Assembly: GCA_963746275.1 (NCBI GenBank) | Contig: CAVVAX010000024.1 | Location: forward strand, 1-64,000 | Direction of reading: 5' to 3' | DNA: 64,000 nt | Source of the DNA: JAEULH01 sp963746275 | Lineage (GTDB): Bacteria; Pseudomonadota; Alphaproteobacteria; Rhodospirillales; Defluviicoccaceae | Shown: piece by piece, positions 44,102 to 53,662 of the stretch | Numbering within the stretch: position 1 is the stretch's first letter | Layout: each line of letters opens with the position of its first letter | Notes under the pieces: generated by a model | Told to the model about the DNA's origin: nothing | The model's database searches: none | The model's input: only the letters and a program-made list of their open reading frames with translations | Program-made: the position numbers and the translations under genes

Positions 44102-45676
44102 CTAGATGGGGAGGACCTGGGGCCGCGTGCGCCGGTACCAGGTGAAGATCATGAGCCGGGTCAGCATCACCGCGGTGAACATGGTGGTGAGAATGCCGAT
44201 CGAGAGCGTCACGGCGAAGCCGCGCACCGGCCCCGAGCCGAGGAGGTAGAGCACGATGCCGGCAATCAGGGTCGTCAGGTTGGAGTCGAGGATCGTCGTC
44301 ATCGCCCGGGTGAAGCCGGCATCCAGAGCAGAGAGCGCCGTCCGCCCCTGGCGAACCTCCTCGCGGACGTGCTCGTAGATCAGGACGTTGGCGTCCACCG
44401 CCATGCCGGCGGTGAGCACGATGCCGGCGATGCCGGGCAGGGTCAGGGTCGCCTGCAGCAGCGACAGGGCGCCGAGCAGCAGGATGATGTTGACGATGAC
44501 CGCGACGATGGCGAGCAGGCCGAAGAAGCCGTAGGCCACGAGCATGAAGACGGCGACGAGGATCACGCCGACGACGCCGGCGATCTTGCCGGCGGCGATG
44601 GAATCGGCGCCGAGGCCAGCGCCCACCGTCCGCTCCTCGATGACCGTCAGCGGCGCCGGCAGCGCGCCCGCCCGCAACAGCAGCGCAAGGTCGCGGGCAT
44701 CGGCGACGCTGAAGGTGCCGGAGATCACCCCCGAGCCGCCGATGATCGGCTCGCGGATCCGGGGCGCGCTGATGACCTGGTTGTCCAGCACGATGGCAAG
44801 CAGCCGGCCGACGTTCTGGGTCGTCGCCTCGCCGAAGCGCCGGGCGCCGACGGAGTCGAAGCGGAACGACACCACCGCCTCGTTCTCCTGGAAGGTCGGC
44901 TCGGCCGAGATCAGGTTCTCGCCGCTGACCAGCACGCGCTTGTTGACCAGAAGCTGCTGCGGTTGCTGGCCGGGGCGCTGGTTCTCGATCAGCGCCAGCA
45001 GCATGGTGCCGGGCGGCGGGCGGCCGGCGAGGGCCTGGCTGAGGTCGCCGTCGTCGACCAGGTGGAAGGTCATCTTCGCGGTCTTGCCGATCAGCCGCTT
45101 GACCCGCTCGGGGTCGTCAATGCCGGGAAGCTGCACCAGGATGCGGGTGCGGCCCTGGCGCTGGATCGTCGGTTCGCGCACGCCCGTCTCGTCGATGCGC
45201 CGGCGAATGATCTCGAGGGACTGCTCGACCGCGGCGGTCTCGCGCTCGGCGATGGCCTGCTCCGTCAGGCCCACGGTCATGCGCCCGTCCTCGTGGGCCT
45301 CGACCTCCGTGCCGGGGTCGAGCTTGCGCAAGATCTCCTCCACCCGGCCCCGGTCTACGACGTCCGGGATGGTCACCTGGACGGCCTTGCCGGCGATGCC
45401 GAGCTGCTCGTAGCGGATGCGGGTGCCGCGCAGTTCGGCGCGGACCGCCTCGACCATGCTCTCCAGCCGCTCGCGGATCAACGCGCCGGTGTCAACGTCG
45501 AGCAGCAGGTGTGAGCCGCCCTGGAGATCGAGGCCGAGGCTGATCTGCCGGTGCGGGATCCAGTCGGGCAGCGCCTCGGCGGCCTGCCGGGAGACCATGT
45601 TGGGGACGGCCGCGAGCGCACCGAATACGGCGACCGCGACGATCAGGACGATCTTCCAGGTCGGGAAATGGGTCAT
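44102..45676 (-). CDS. secD: protein translocase subunit SecD
   Basis: Partner of SecF, 524 residues, six membrane segments and a large periplasmic region between the first two. Typical blocks: GLDLQGGSHLLLDVD, RIDETGVREPTIQRQGRTRI, and in the membrane half LTLPGIAGIVLTAGMAVDAN followed by VLIYEHVREEVRQGR. It is second in yajC-secD-secF with a 22-bp gap to yajC. The frame is whole. Confidence 0.97.
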   Translation of the reverse strand: MTHFPTWKIVLIVAVAVFGALAAVPNMVSRQAAEALPDWIPHRQISLGLDLQGGSHLLLDVDTGALIRERLESMVEAVRAELRGTRIRYEQLGIAGKAVQVTIPDVVDRGRVEEILRKLDPGTEVEAHEDGRMTVGLTEQAIAERETAAVEQSLEIIRRRIDETGVREPTIQRQGRTRILVQLPGIDDPERVKRLIGKTAKMTFHLVDDGDLSQALAGRPPPGTMLLALIENQRPGQQPQQLLVNKRVLVSGENLISAEPTFQENEAVVSFRFDSVGARRFGEATTQNVGRLLAIVLDNQVISAPRIREPIIGGSGVISGTFSVADARDLALLLRAGALPAPLTVIEERTVGAGLGADSIAAGKIAGVVGVILVAVFMLVAYGFFGLLAIVAVIVNIILLLGALSLLQATLTLPGIAGIVLTAGMAVDANVLIYEHVREEVRQGRTALSALDAGFTRAMTTILDSNLTTLIAGIVLYLLGSGPVRGFAVTLSIGILTTMFTAVMLTRLMIFTWYRRTRPQVLPI

Positions 45677-45698
45677 CGGCGAGAGACGGCGGTCCGGA

Positions 45699-46130
45699 CT
45701 ACTCTTTCTTGCCGCCGAGGAAGCGCTTCATGCCGGAGTTCTTGGGCGGCAGGACGGCGGGCGTGTCGTTGGCCGGCTCGCCGGGGCCGGCGGACGCCGC
45801 CGGCGGCGCCGCCTCGGTCTTGGCAATCACGGTGGAGATCAGCGGCTTGTGCACCCGGACGCGAACGCCCTCGGCGATCTCGACCAAGACCTCGTTGTCG
45901 TCGATCACCTTGTTGACCGTGCCGATGATGCCGCCACCGGTGACGATGCGGTCGCCGCGCCGAATGGCCGCCAGCATGTCGCGGTGCTGCTTCAACTTTT
46001 TCTGCTGGGGGCGGATCAGGAGGAAGTAGAAGACGACAAAAATCAGGATCAGCGGCAGAAACTGCACGATCCCGGCGCCGGCGCCCGCTACATCTCCGCC
46101 CGCCTGCGCGAAAGCCGGCGAGACGAACAT
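45699..46130 (-). CDS. yajC: preprotein translocase subunit YajC
   Basis: Small membrane component of the SecDF-YajC complex. 143 residues, longer than the E. coli form because of a C-terminal Ala/Pro-rich tail ending KRFLGGKKE. The single membrane segment is IVQFLPLILIFVVFYFLLIRP, followed by QQKKLKQHRDML and GDRIVTGGGIIGTV. The ATG at 46130 has GAGGAG just upstream; the longer frame above it is unrelated. First gene of the sec operon, divergent from the DUF815 ATPase. Confidence 0.95.
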   Translation of the reverse strand: MFVSPAFAQAGGDVAGAGAGIVQFLPLILIFVVFYFLLIRPQQKKLKQHRDMLAAIRRGDRIVTGGGIIGTVNKVIDDNEVLVEIAEGVRVRVHKPLISTVIAKTEAAPPAASAGPGEPANDTPAVLPPKNSGMKRFLGGKKE

Positions 46131-46315
46131 CGGTTGCTCCTCGTGTCGGATTTGGTTGGGCCGGACTATACGCCCCCGCCAACGGGTTGCAACCGATAAG
46201 CCCCCGCCTGTGCCGCCGGCCCGTGCCGCCCGCCCGTGCCAGCCTCGCCGCCGGCTGCGCCGGGCCTTGCGCAGGCCTTGCGGCTGGGCGATCACCGCCG
46301 TATAGGCTCGCCGCC

Positions 46316-47194
46316 ATGGCCGAGACCGATAGCGCCGCCCTGCTACGCCAAGCCGTCGAAGCACTCGAGCGCCTGGCGCCGGCGCCCCCGGCTTGCGCGC
46401 CGCTCGATGCGGCCGATGCCTTCGTCTGGCATGCCGAGGGCCGGCTGCAGGCCGTACCCGTGGTCAGCCGGGTCGATCTGTCGCTGCTGAAGGGCATCGA
46501 GGCCCAGACCGCGACCCTCCTCGACAACACCCGGCGGTTCGCCCGCGGCCTGCCGGCCAACAACGCGCTGCTCTGGGGCGCCCGCGGCACCGGCAAGAGC
46601 TCGCTGGTGAAGGCGGTGCATGCCGCCGTCAACGCCGAGCACGCTGACGAGCCCGCCGGTCAGGGTCTGGGCACGCTGGCGCTGATCGAGATCCACCGCG
46701 AGGACATCGCGACCCTGCCGCGGCTGCTGTCGCTGCTCCGCGCCGGGGCCCGCCGCTCGATCCTGTTCTGCGACGACCTCTCCTTCGACGGCCAGGACGC
46801 CGCCTACAAGTCGCTGAAGGCGGTGCTGGAGGGCGGCATCGAGGGCCGGCCGGAAACGGTGGTGTTCTACGCCACCTCCAACCGCCGCCACCTCATGCCC
46901 CGCGACATGATCGAGAACGAGCGCTCGTCCGCCATCAATCCGGCCGAGGCGGTGGAGGAGAAGGTGTCGTTATCCGACCGCTTCGGCCTCTGGCTCGGCT
47001 TCCACGCCTGCGACCAGAAGACCTACTTCGAGATCGTCGAAGGCTATGCCCGCCACTTCGGCCTGGAGACCGACCCGGAGCAGTTGCGCGCCGAAGCCAG
47101 TGCTTGGTCCGTCGGCCGCGGCGCCCGCTCCGGCCGGGTCGCCTGGCAGTTCATCCAGGACCTCGCCGGCCGCCTCGGCCGGCCGCTGCGGTAG
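46316..47194 (+). CDS. DUF815 family ATPase
   Basis: A cytosolic AAA-like ATPase of about 292 residues, without a known substrate. Walker A is GARGTGKSSLVKA; the Walker B-like block is SILFCDDLSF; YATSNRRHLMPRDM is the sensor block shared by the DUF815 family. The N-terminal half (EGRLQAVPVVSRVDLSLLKG) is family-specific. It commonly lies divergent to yajC-secDF in alphaproteobacteria, as here. The ATG at 46316 is chosen from the family start; the open frame upstream is Pro/Arg-rich noise. Confidence 0.88.
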   Translation: MAETDSAALLRQAVEALERLAPAPPACAPLDAADAFVWHAEGRLQAVPVVSRVDLSLLKGIEAQTATLLDNTRRFARGLPANNALLWGARGTGKSSLVKAVHAAVNAEHADEPAGQGLGTLALIEIHREDIATLPRLLSLLRAGARRSILFCDDLSFDGQDAAYKSLKAVLEGGIEGRPETVVFYATSNRRHLMPRDMIENERSSAINPAEAVEEKVSLSDRFGLWLGFHACDQKTYFEIVEGYARHFGLETDPEQLRAEASAWSVGRGARSGRVAWQFIQDLAGRLGRPLR

Positions 47195-47227
47195 CTGATG
47201 CCATCTCTGATGCCATCTCTTTAGAAG

Positions 47228-47525
47228 CGCAAAGCGCCCTCACCCCGACCCTCTCCCACTTGCGCCTTCGGCGCGCGGGAGAGGGAGCCGCAGCGTGCCT
47301 CCTCACCGCGAAGCGGGACGCCGGGAGAGGGAGACGGGCGCGACGCGGGGTAAGGGTAAGACCGAGGGTAGTGCCGGAGAAAGTTTTCGCCGTCATGTTT
47401 CACGTGAAACATTTCACGAACACGGCGCCTTCGGCGACGCGCGTGCGAGGGGGCCGCAGCGTGCCTCCTCGCCGGCGCAAAGTGGGAGAGGAAGGGGCCC
47501 GCGTGCGGGAGGGTAAGGGCAGTGC
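47228..47525. repeat. GC-rich intergenic repeats flanking parS
   Basis: Two repeat blocks related to 42646-42790: the first at about 47228-47345 (CCCTCACCCCGACCC, CTCTCCC, GGGAGAGGGA, then CCGCAGCGTGCCTCCTC), the second at about 47440-47525 (CCGCAGCGTGCCTCCTC again, then GTGGGAGAGGAAGG). The shared CCGCAGCGTGCCTCCTC occurs at about 47288 and 47454. A parS site lies between the blocks. No gene is supported in 47195-47555. Confidence 0.65.
47396..47411. other. parS centromere site
   Basis: TGTTTCACGTGAAACA is a perfect match to the 16-bp chromosomal parS consensus bound by ParB, and a perfect palindrome that extends by one base on each side. parS sites cluster near the replication origin. No parA or parB gene is in the window. 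Confidence 0.85.
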
Positions 47526-47555
47526 CAGCGAGACCGCCCGCGCCGCTAAGGCAGG

Positions 47556-47951
47556 CTACTCCGTCGTCTTCCCGTCGAAGTGCTCGTGGGCGGCGTTGGC
47601 CTCGGCGCAGGTCGCATGCACGGTGCCGTCGATGTGCTCGGGCGGGCCATAGATGGTGTAGAGCCGGAGCGGCTCGGAGCCGGTGCTGACGACGTTGTGG
47701 CGCGCCCCTTGCGGAACGATGATCCCGTCGTCCGCCTTCACCTTGTTGCAGACGCCGTCGATCCAGACCTCGCCCTCGCCGCCCTCGATGCGGAAGAACT
47801 GGTCGCGGTCGTCGTGGACCTCCTCGCCGATCTCGTCGCCCGGCTGGATCGCCATCAGCACGAGCTGCAGGTTGTGGCCGGTGTAGAGAACTCGGCGGAA
47901 GTCGTCGTTCTCCTCGGTCAGCATCTCGATGTCCCCGACGAAGCCCTTCAT
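47556..47951 (-). CDS. cupin-domain protein
   Basis: 131 residues forming one cupin barrel. Metal-site motifs: EEVHDDRDQFFRIEGGEGEV in the first and GARHNVVSTGSEPLRLYTIY in the second, so most of the usual His/Glu ligands are kept. Enzyme or sugar-binding role cannot be told. GGGAGAGG before the ATG at 47951 fixes the start; the longer frame above is Arg-rich noise. It is divergent from the acyl-CoA dehydrogenase and lies directly next to the parS repeats. Confidence 0.82.
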   Translation of the reverse strand: MKGFVGDIEMLTEENDDFRRVLYTGHNLQLVLMAIQPGDEIGEEVHDDRDQFFRIEGGEGEVWIDGVCNKVKADDGIIVPQGARHNVVSTGSEPLRLYTIYGPPEHIDGTVHATCAEANAAHEHFDGKTTE

Positions 47952-48126
47952 GTTTAGTTTTCCTCTCCCTAACCACCGCCCTCGACGGCGTCGCGAACGT
48001 TCGCTCGCTTCTGCCCGCACCAACGGCGCGGCGCAAGCCCCGTTCCGCGGCGGCCGCTCCCCAGTCCTCACCTGTCCAAGGTGAATTGACGCCTCCGCGA
48101 GCCCTCCTCTACGGTTGCGAGCAACA

Positions 48127-48150
48127 GCGGGCCGGTTCGAACCGGCCCGC
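48127..48150. promoter_or_regulatory. 24-bp perfect palindrome before the acyl-CoA dehydrogenase gene
   Basis: An 11-bp arm GCGGGCCGGTT, centre CG, and the complementary arm. It ends 25 bp before the ATG at 48176, in the gap between divergent genes, followed by TCTCCTTT. It could be an operator, or an RNA hairpin acting as attenuator of the downstream gene. Confidence 0.5.
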
Positions 48151-48175
48151 TCTCCTTTCAGGGAAGAGGCATCGC

Positions 48176-49976
48176 ATGGCCGCCTATCGCGCTCCGGTGA
48201 GCGATATGCGCTTCGTTATCAACGAGCTCGCCGGCTTCGAGAGCGTCCGCGCGCTGATGGACGACGACGGACCTCACGGGCGACCTGGTCGACGCGATCC
48301 TGGAGGAGGCGGACAAGCTCGCCTCCGGCGTGCTGGCGCCGCTGAACGTCGTCGGCGACCGGGAGGGCTGCGTGCTGGAGAACGGCGTCGTCCGCACCCC
48401 CACCGGCTTTCGCGAGGCCTACGCCCAGTTCGTCGAAGGCGGCTGGAACGGCATCCACTTCGCGCCCGAGCACGGCGGCCAGGGCCTGCCGCGGCTGGTC
48501 TCCACCGCGGTTGCGGAGATGTGGACCGGCGCCAACATGGCCTTCGGCCTCTGCCCGATGCTGACCCAAGCGGCGGGCGACGCATTGGCCCGGCATGGCA
48601 GCGACAGCCTCAAAGCCACCTACCTGCCCAAGCTCGTCAGCGGCCAGTGGGCCGGGACGATGAACCTGACCGAGCCGCAGGCCGGCTCGGACCTGGCGCG
48701 GGTGCGCACCCGGGCGGTGCCGGACGGCGAGGGCGCCTACCGCATCACCGGGCAGAAGATCTTCATCACCTTCGGCGACCACGACCTCACCGAGAACATC
48801 ATCCACATGGTCCTGGCCCGGCTGCCGGACGCGCCGGACGGCGTCCACGGCCTGTCGCTGTTCCTGATCCCCAAGTTCCTGGTCCGCGAGGACGGCAGCC
48901 TCGGGCAGCGAAACGACCTCCGCGTCGTCTCCCTGGAGCACAAGCTCGGCATCAACGGCAGCCCGACCGCGGTCATGGCCTACGGCGACAACGAGGGCGC
49001 GCTGGGCTTCCTCGTCGGCGAGGAGAACCGCGGCCTGGAGCTGATGTTCACGATGATGAACACGGCCCGCCTGGCCGTCGGGCTGGAGGGCATCGGCATC
49101 GCCGAGCGCGCTTATCAGGACGCCAAAGCCTACGCGCTGGAGCGGGTGCAGGGCCGCGCCATCGGCAACGACGACCCCTCGCCGGTGCCGATCGCGCAGC
49201 ATCCCGACGTCCAGCGGATGCTGATGTCGATGAAGTCGCAGACCGAAGCCGGGCGGGCGCTGGCCTATGCCGTCGCCGCCGGCAGCGACATTGCTGAACG
49301 GCACCCGGATGTGGAGGTGCGCCGCCGGCAGCAGCGGATGGTCGATCTGCTCACCCCGGTGGTGAAGGCGTGGTCGACCGACGTCGGCATCGAGGTCGCC
49401 AGCACCGCCATCCAGGTCTACGGCGGGATGGGCTACATCGAGGAGAGCGGCGTCCCCCAGCATCTTCGCGACGCCCGGATCGCCGCCATCTACGAGGGCA
49501 CCAACGGCATCCAGGCCGCCGACCTCGCCGGGCGCAAGGTCGCGCGCGACGGCGGCGCGGTGGCGGGCGAGCTGATCGCCGAACTTGCGCGCGGTCGAGG
49601 CCGAGCTCGCCGCGGCACGGAGAACGCGCTGGCTCCGATCCGCCGCTGGCTCGGCATCGGCCTCGACGACCTGGCCGCGGCGACCGCGTGGCTGGTCGAG
49701 ACGTTCCCCGCGCACCCGCGCCGCGTCGCCGCCGTCGCCGCCCATTACCTGCGGCTGATGGGAATCGTCGCCGGCGGCGGGCTGATGGCGAAGGCGGCGC
49801 TGAAGGCCGCGCGCCATCTCGACGAGGGCCAGGGCGATCCGGGCTTCTGGCAGGCGAAGCTCGTGTCCGCCCGATTCTTCGCCGAAGTTTTCGTCTCGCG
49901 TAGCGGCGCGCTCAGGCTGCTCGTCACCGACGGTTGGGGCGCGCTCGAGGAGTTCGATCCCGAGCGGGACCTGTAG
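48176..49976 (+). CDS. acyl-CoA dehydrogenase, DmdC-like (frameshifts)
   Basis: FAD enzyme that introduces a trans double bond into an acyl-CoA; the 599-residue length and the start YRAPVSDMRFVINEL match the DmdC-like group of large dehydrogenases. Catalytic and FAD blocks: MNLTEPQAGSDLARVRTRAV, GQKIFITFGDHDLTEN, QVYGGMGYIEESGVPQHLRD and IAAIYEGTNGIQAADL, the latter with the base Glu. One surplus G lies near 48270 (MDDD to LTGDLVDAILEEA). Near 49590 and 49620 two compensating shifts turn RAVEAELAAAR into a wrong stretch. The substrate is unknown. GGGAAGAGG supports the ATG at 48176. Confidence 0.88.
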
Positions 49977-50060
49977 CCGCACCATCCCTCGGCGCTAATT
50001 TTCATTGCCTCAGGCGTCCTGCCGGCTAGGTTCTGGCGCGAGAGAGGGGCCTCGCGCGGA

Positions 50061-52233
50061 ATGCATTCCCTGGCAAGAGCGGTGCGAGCGATCGGCGCAG
50101 CCATGGCCGCGCGTCCCTCGGCCCTCGCCTCGCCCTGTCGGCTGCGGTAGCGGGCGCGGCCGACGCCCCGGCACAGGCAGCGCGCCGCCGCCGCCCATCG
50201 ACTTCACCGCCGACCAGGTCACCTACGACAGCGAGCGCGGCATCGTCCGGGCGACCGGCAACGTCGAGGCGGTGCGCCAGGACACCCAGCTCTTCGCCGA
50301 GACCGTCACCTACGACCAGCCCAACGACCTGATGACGGCGACCGGCAACGTCGTCCTCACCCAGCCGTCCGGCGAGAGCCTGTTCGGCGACCGGATCGAG
50401 CTCACCGGCGATCTGAAGTCCGGCATCGTCCAGAACTTCCGCGCCATCCTCAGCGACGGCGCCAGGGTCACCGCCGATCGCGGCCGGCTGAAGGACGGCA
50501 ACAGGACCATCGCCCGCGAGGGCACGTACACGCCCTGCGACATCTGCGCCAACAACCCGGCGCGGCCGCCGCTGTGGCAGATCCGCTCGGCCAAGGTGGT
50601 GCACGAGCGCGACAGGCGCATGGTGACCCTCGACGACGCCTGGCTCGAGGTCGGCGGCGTCCCGGTGTTCTACACGCCGTACCTGTCGATGCCGGACCCC
50701 ACCGTGGACCGCAAGACCGGCTTCCTCGTTCCCGGCTTCGGCAGCTCGTCGGATTTCGGCCCGTTCATCCAGACCCCGTTCTTCTGGGCCCCCTCGGAGA
50801 CCGAGGACGCGACCATCATCCCGTGGTGGCGGCTGCAGGAGCCGCCGGTGCTCGAGGGCGAATACCGGCGCGAGCTCGAGCACGGCGCCATCGCCGCCAC
50901 TGGCAGCCTCACGGGCGATACCGACAAGGCCGTGCGCGGCCATATCTTCGGCGCGGCGCGCTACGACATCGACGAGATGTGGCGCACCGGTCTCGACCTG
51001 AACCGGGCTTCCGACCGCACCTACCTGCGCCGCTACGACTTCAGCAACGAGCAGACGCTGGTGTCGCGCCTCTACGCCGAGGCCTTCAACAAGCGCAACT
51101 ACTTCGTCGCCAACACCTACAGCTTCGACGAGCTGTCGAGCGACATCGACCAGTCGAGCGTCCCGTACGTCCTGCCGCAGATCGACTTCTACGGCAATTT
51201 CGACGGCCCGTTCGCCAGCCGCTTCACCATGCACACCGACGCCGTGTCCCTGCTCCGCGACGACGACCAGGACACCCGCCGGTTGTCGCAGCGCGTGCAG
51301 TGGGACATGCCGGTGCAGGGTGCGATCGGCGATGTCTACACCTTTTCCACCGCGGTGTGGGCGGACGGCTACCACGTCAACGACTTCGTGCCGCCGGGCG
51401 ATTCCAGCGGGTTTACCGGCGCCACCGGCCGCGTCTTCCCCCAGGTCGGCGTCGACTGGCGGATGCCGTTCGTCAGGCCCGGCGAGCGGATCCAGCAGAT
51501 CGTCCAGCCGCGGGCCGAGTTCATCGCCGCTCCCGACGGCGGCAACCCCGACCGCATCCCCAACGAGGACAGCCAGTCCTTCGAGTTCGACGAGACCAAC
51601 CTGTTCGGCTTCGACCGCTTTCCCGGCCTCGACGTCGTCGAGCCGGGGTCGCGCTTCAACTACGGCCTGGAGTGGAACCTGTTCGCCGACAACGGCGCCC
51701 GCGCCTCTTTCGTGGTCGGGCAGGCCTACCGGTTCAAGCAGAGCGACGTGTTCCCGCGGAACTCGGGGCTCGACGAGAACTTTTCCGACTACGTTGCGGC
51801 GGTGGACGTCTCGCCCGCGCGCTACTTCGACCTGCTCTACCGGACGCGGGTGGACAAGGACGACTTCTCCCCGCGGCGCCACGAACTCGGCAGCCGGATC
51901 GGCGCAGGCGCCCTCAGCCTGGATACCCGCTACGTCTTCTTCGCCCGCGGCGGCGACGAGTTCAGCACCGGCCGCGAGGAGGTCAGCGTCGGCCTGACGA
52001 CGCAGTGGACCCGCTACTGGGCTACCCAGGTCTATGGCATTCGCGATCTCACCGACGGCGGGGTCTGGCGGCGGGCCGGATTCCGGCTGCTCTACGAGGA
52101 CGAATGCCTGGAGGCCTCGGCCGAGTTCCGCCGCAAGGATTATCGCGAGGACGACCTCAAGCCCTCCAATGCCTTCATCGTCCGCATCGGCCTGAAGACG
52201 CTTGGCACCTTCGGCGGCGGCTTCAGTCCCTGA
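50061..52233 (+). CDS. lptD: LPS-assembly protein LptD (frameshifts in signal peptide)
   Basis: Outer-membrane barrel that inserts lipopolysaccharide into the outer leaflet. The N-terminal OstA domain (DFTADQVTYDSERGIVRATG, then MTATGNVVLTQPSGESLFGD) is followed by the Cys block TPCDICANNPARPP and the barrel with VFYTPYLSMPDPTVDRKTGF, as in LptD. The barrel frame is open from 50005, but the first 55 residues there are not signal-like. The ATG at 50061 (MHSLARAVRAIG) with LALSAAVAGAADAPAQAA in a second frame makes a proper signal peptide, so two indels lie at about 50110-50200. Corrected length about 723. First gene of lptD-surA-pdxA-rsmA. Confidence 0.92.
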
Positions 52234-52378
52234 GGCGGCCGGGAGTCGCCGCCGGGACTCCGCAAGAAGGCCGCCGCCTTTGCCGGTTGCAACGGCCCGC
52301 CTTCATCGCCACCATGCGCCCGTCCCTGATCCGGTAGCCCCCGTTCATGACCGCGTCCCCAGCTTTCGTCATCGCCTC

Positions 52379-53662
52379 ATGCCCGTGACCCTGAGCCGCG
52401 CCTTTACCGTCGTCGCGGTGGCGCTGGCCGTGGCCCTCGCCGTGTTCGTTCGCCCGGCCGACGCCCAGGTCGGCGACCAGCGCATCGCCGCCGTCGTTAA
52501 CGACGACGTGATCTCGGCCCACGACATCCAGACCCGCCTCGCCCTGGTTCTCGCAACCACCAACGTTGAGCCAACGCCGGAGACGCGCCAGCGGCTGGGG
52601 CCGCAGGTGTTGCGCTCGCTGATCGACGACGCGCTGAAACGGCAGGAGGCGAGGCGGCTGAACATCGTCGTGTCCAGCCGCGAGATCGACGACGCGATGG
52701 AGCGGATCGCCCAGCAGGCGCGCATGTCGCCGGAGCAGCTGACCCAGGTGCTAACCTCGCGGGGCGTGCCGATGTCGACGCTGATCGACCAGATCGAGAC
52801 CGAGATCGGCTGGATCAAGGCGGTCAACCGCGCCGGGCGCGACCAGATCCGCATCGGCGAGGACCAGATCGACGAGGAGCTGGCGCGGATCAACGAGAAC
52901 GCCGGCAACCCCGAGTACCGGGTCGCCGAGATCTTCCTGCCCTTCGATGCCGGCGTGGAAGAGGCGCGGGTGGCCGACCTGGCGCAGCGGATCGTCGAGC
53001 AGATCGCCGGCGGCGCCCGCTTCCCCGACCTCGCCCGCAACTTCTCGCAAGGCGCTTCGGCGGCGGTGGGTGGCGATCTGGGCTGGGTACGCAAGGGCCA
53101 GCTGCCGACGGAGCTGGATGCGGCGCTGGATCAGCTGGCGCCGGGGCAGCTGTCGGTGCCGATCCGCACCCAGTCCGGCTTCCACATCCTCGCCATGATC
53201 GAGCGGCGCATCTCCGAGGGCGTGGCCGGCGGCGACGCCACCATCGAGCTGACCCAGGCGCACTTCGCCCTGCCGCCGGGAGCCAGCATGGAGGAGGCTG
53301 CGGCGCAGATGGAGGCGGCACGGGCGGCCACCGCCGGGCTGTCCGGCTGCGAAGCCTTCAACGCGGTCGCCGCGAACACGGGCTCGCCGTTGTCGGGGCC
53401 GCTCGGCGAGGTGCAGCTTCGCCAGCTCCCGCCGGAGCTGCGCCGGGTCGTCCTGCCGCTGCGGGTAGGCGAAGCAAGCCAGCCGATCCGCGGCGCTGAT
53501 GGTATCGTTGTGGTCATGGTCTGCCGCCGCGACGAGGCGGCGCCGGGCGACGACGTCCGTGCCCGCATCGAGCAGAGGCTGCGCGAGGAGCGGGTCAACG
53601 CCCTGGCCCAGCGCATCCTCCGGGACCTGCGCCGAAACGCCTTTGTGGACGTGCGCATGTGA
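52379..53662 (+). CDS. surA: periplasmic chaperone and peptidyl-prolyl isomerase SurA
   Basis: Guides outer-membrane proteins, including LptD, through the periplasm. 427 residues: signal peptide (about 1-30, ending PADAQ), SurA N-domain (RIAAVVNDDVISAHDIQTRL to IDDALKRQEARRLNI), one parvulin domain (EIFLPF, ARNFSQGASAAVGGDLGWVR, SGFHILAMIERR) and a shorter second unit. The ATG at 52379 gives the signal peptide; the frame above is noise. Its stop overlaps the GTG of pdxA. Confidence 0.92.
   Translation: MPVTLSRAFTVVAVALAVALAVFVRPADAQVGDQRIAAVVNDDVISAHDIQTRLALVLATTNVEPTPETRQRLGPQVLRSLIDDALKRQEARRLNIVVSSREIDDAMERIAQQARMSPEQLTQVLTSRGVPMSTLIDQIETEIGWIKAVNRAGRDQIRIGEDQIDEELARINENAGNPEYRVAEIFLPFDAGVEEARVADLAQRIVEQIAGGARFPDLARNFSQGASAAVGGDLGWVRKGQLPTELDAALDQLAPGQLSVPIRTQSGFHILAMIERRISEGVAGGDATIELTQAHFALPPGASMEEAAAQMEAARAATAGLSGCEAFNAVAANTGSPLSGPLGEVQLRQLPPELRRVVLPLRVGEASQPIRGADGIVVVMVCRRDEAAPGDDVRARIEQRLREERVNALAQRILRDLRRNAFVDVRM

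Noticed and set aside
43046..45514. An 822-codon plus-strand frame over secF and secD
   Set aside because: Antisense shadow of two clear genes; the translation is low-complexity Asp/Gln/Arg with no domain.
50026..51882. A 618-codon minus-strand frame over lptD
   Set aside because: Antisense of a conserved outer-membrane gene with no start signal.
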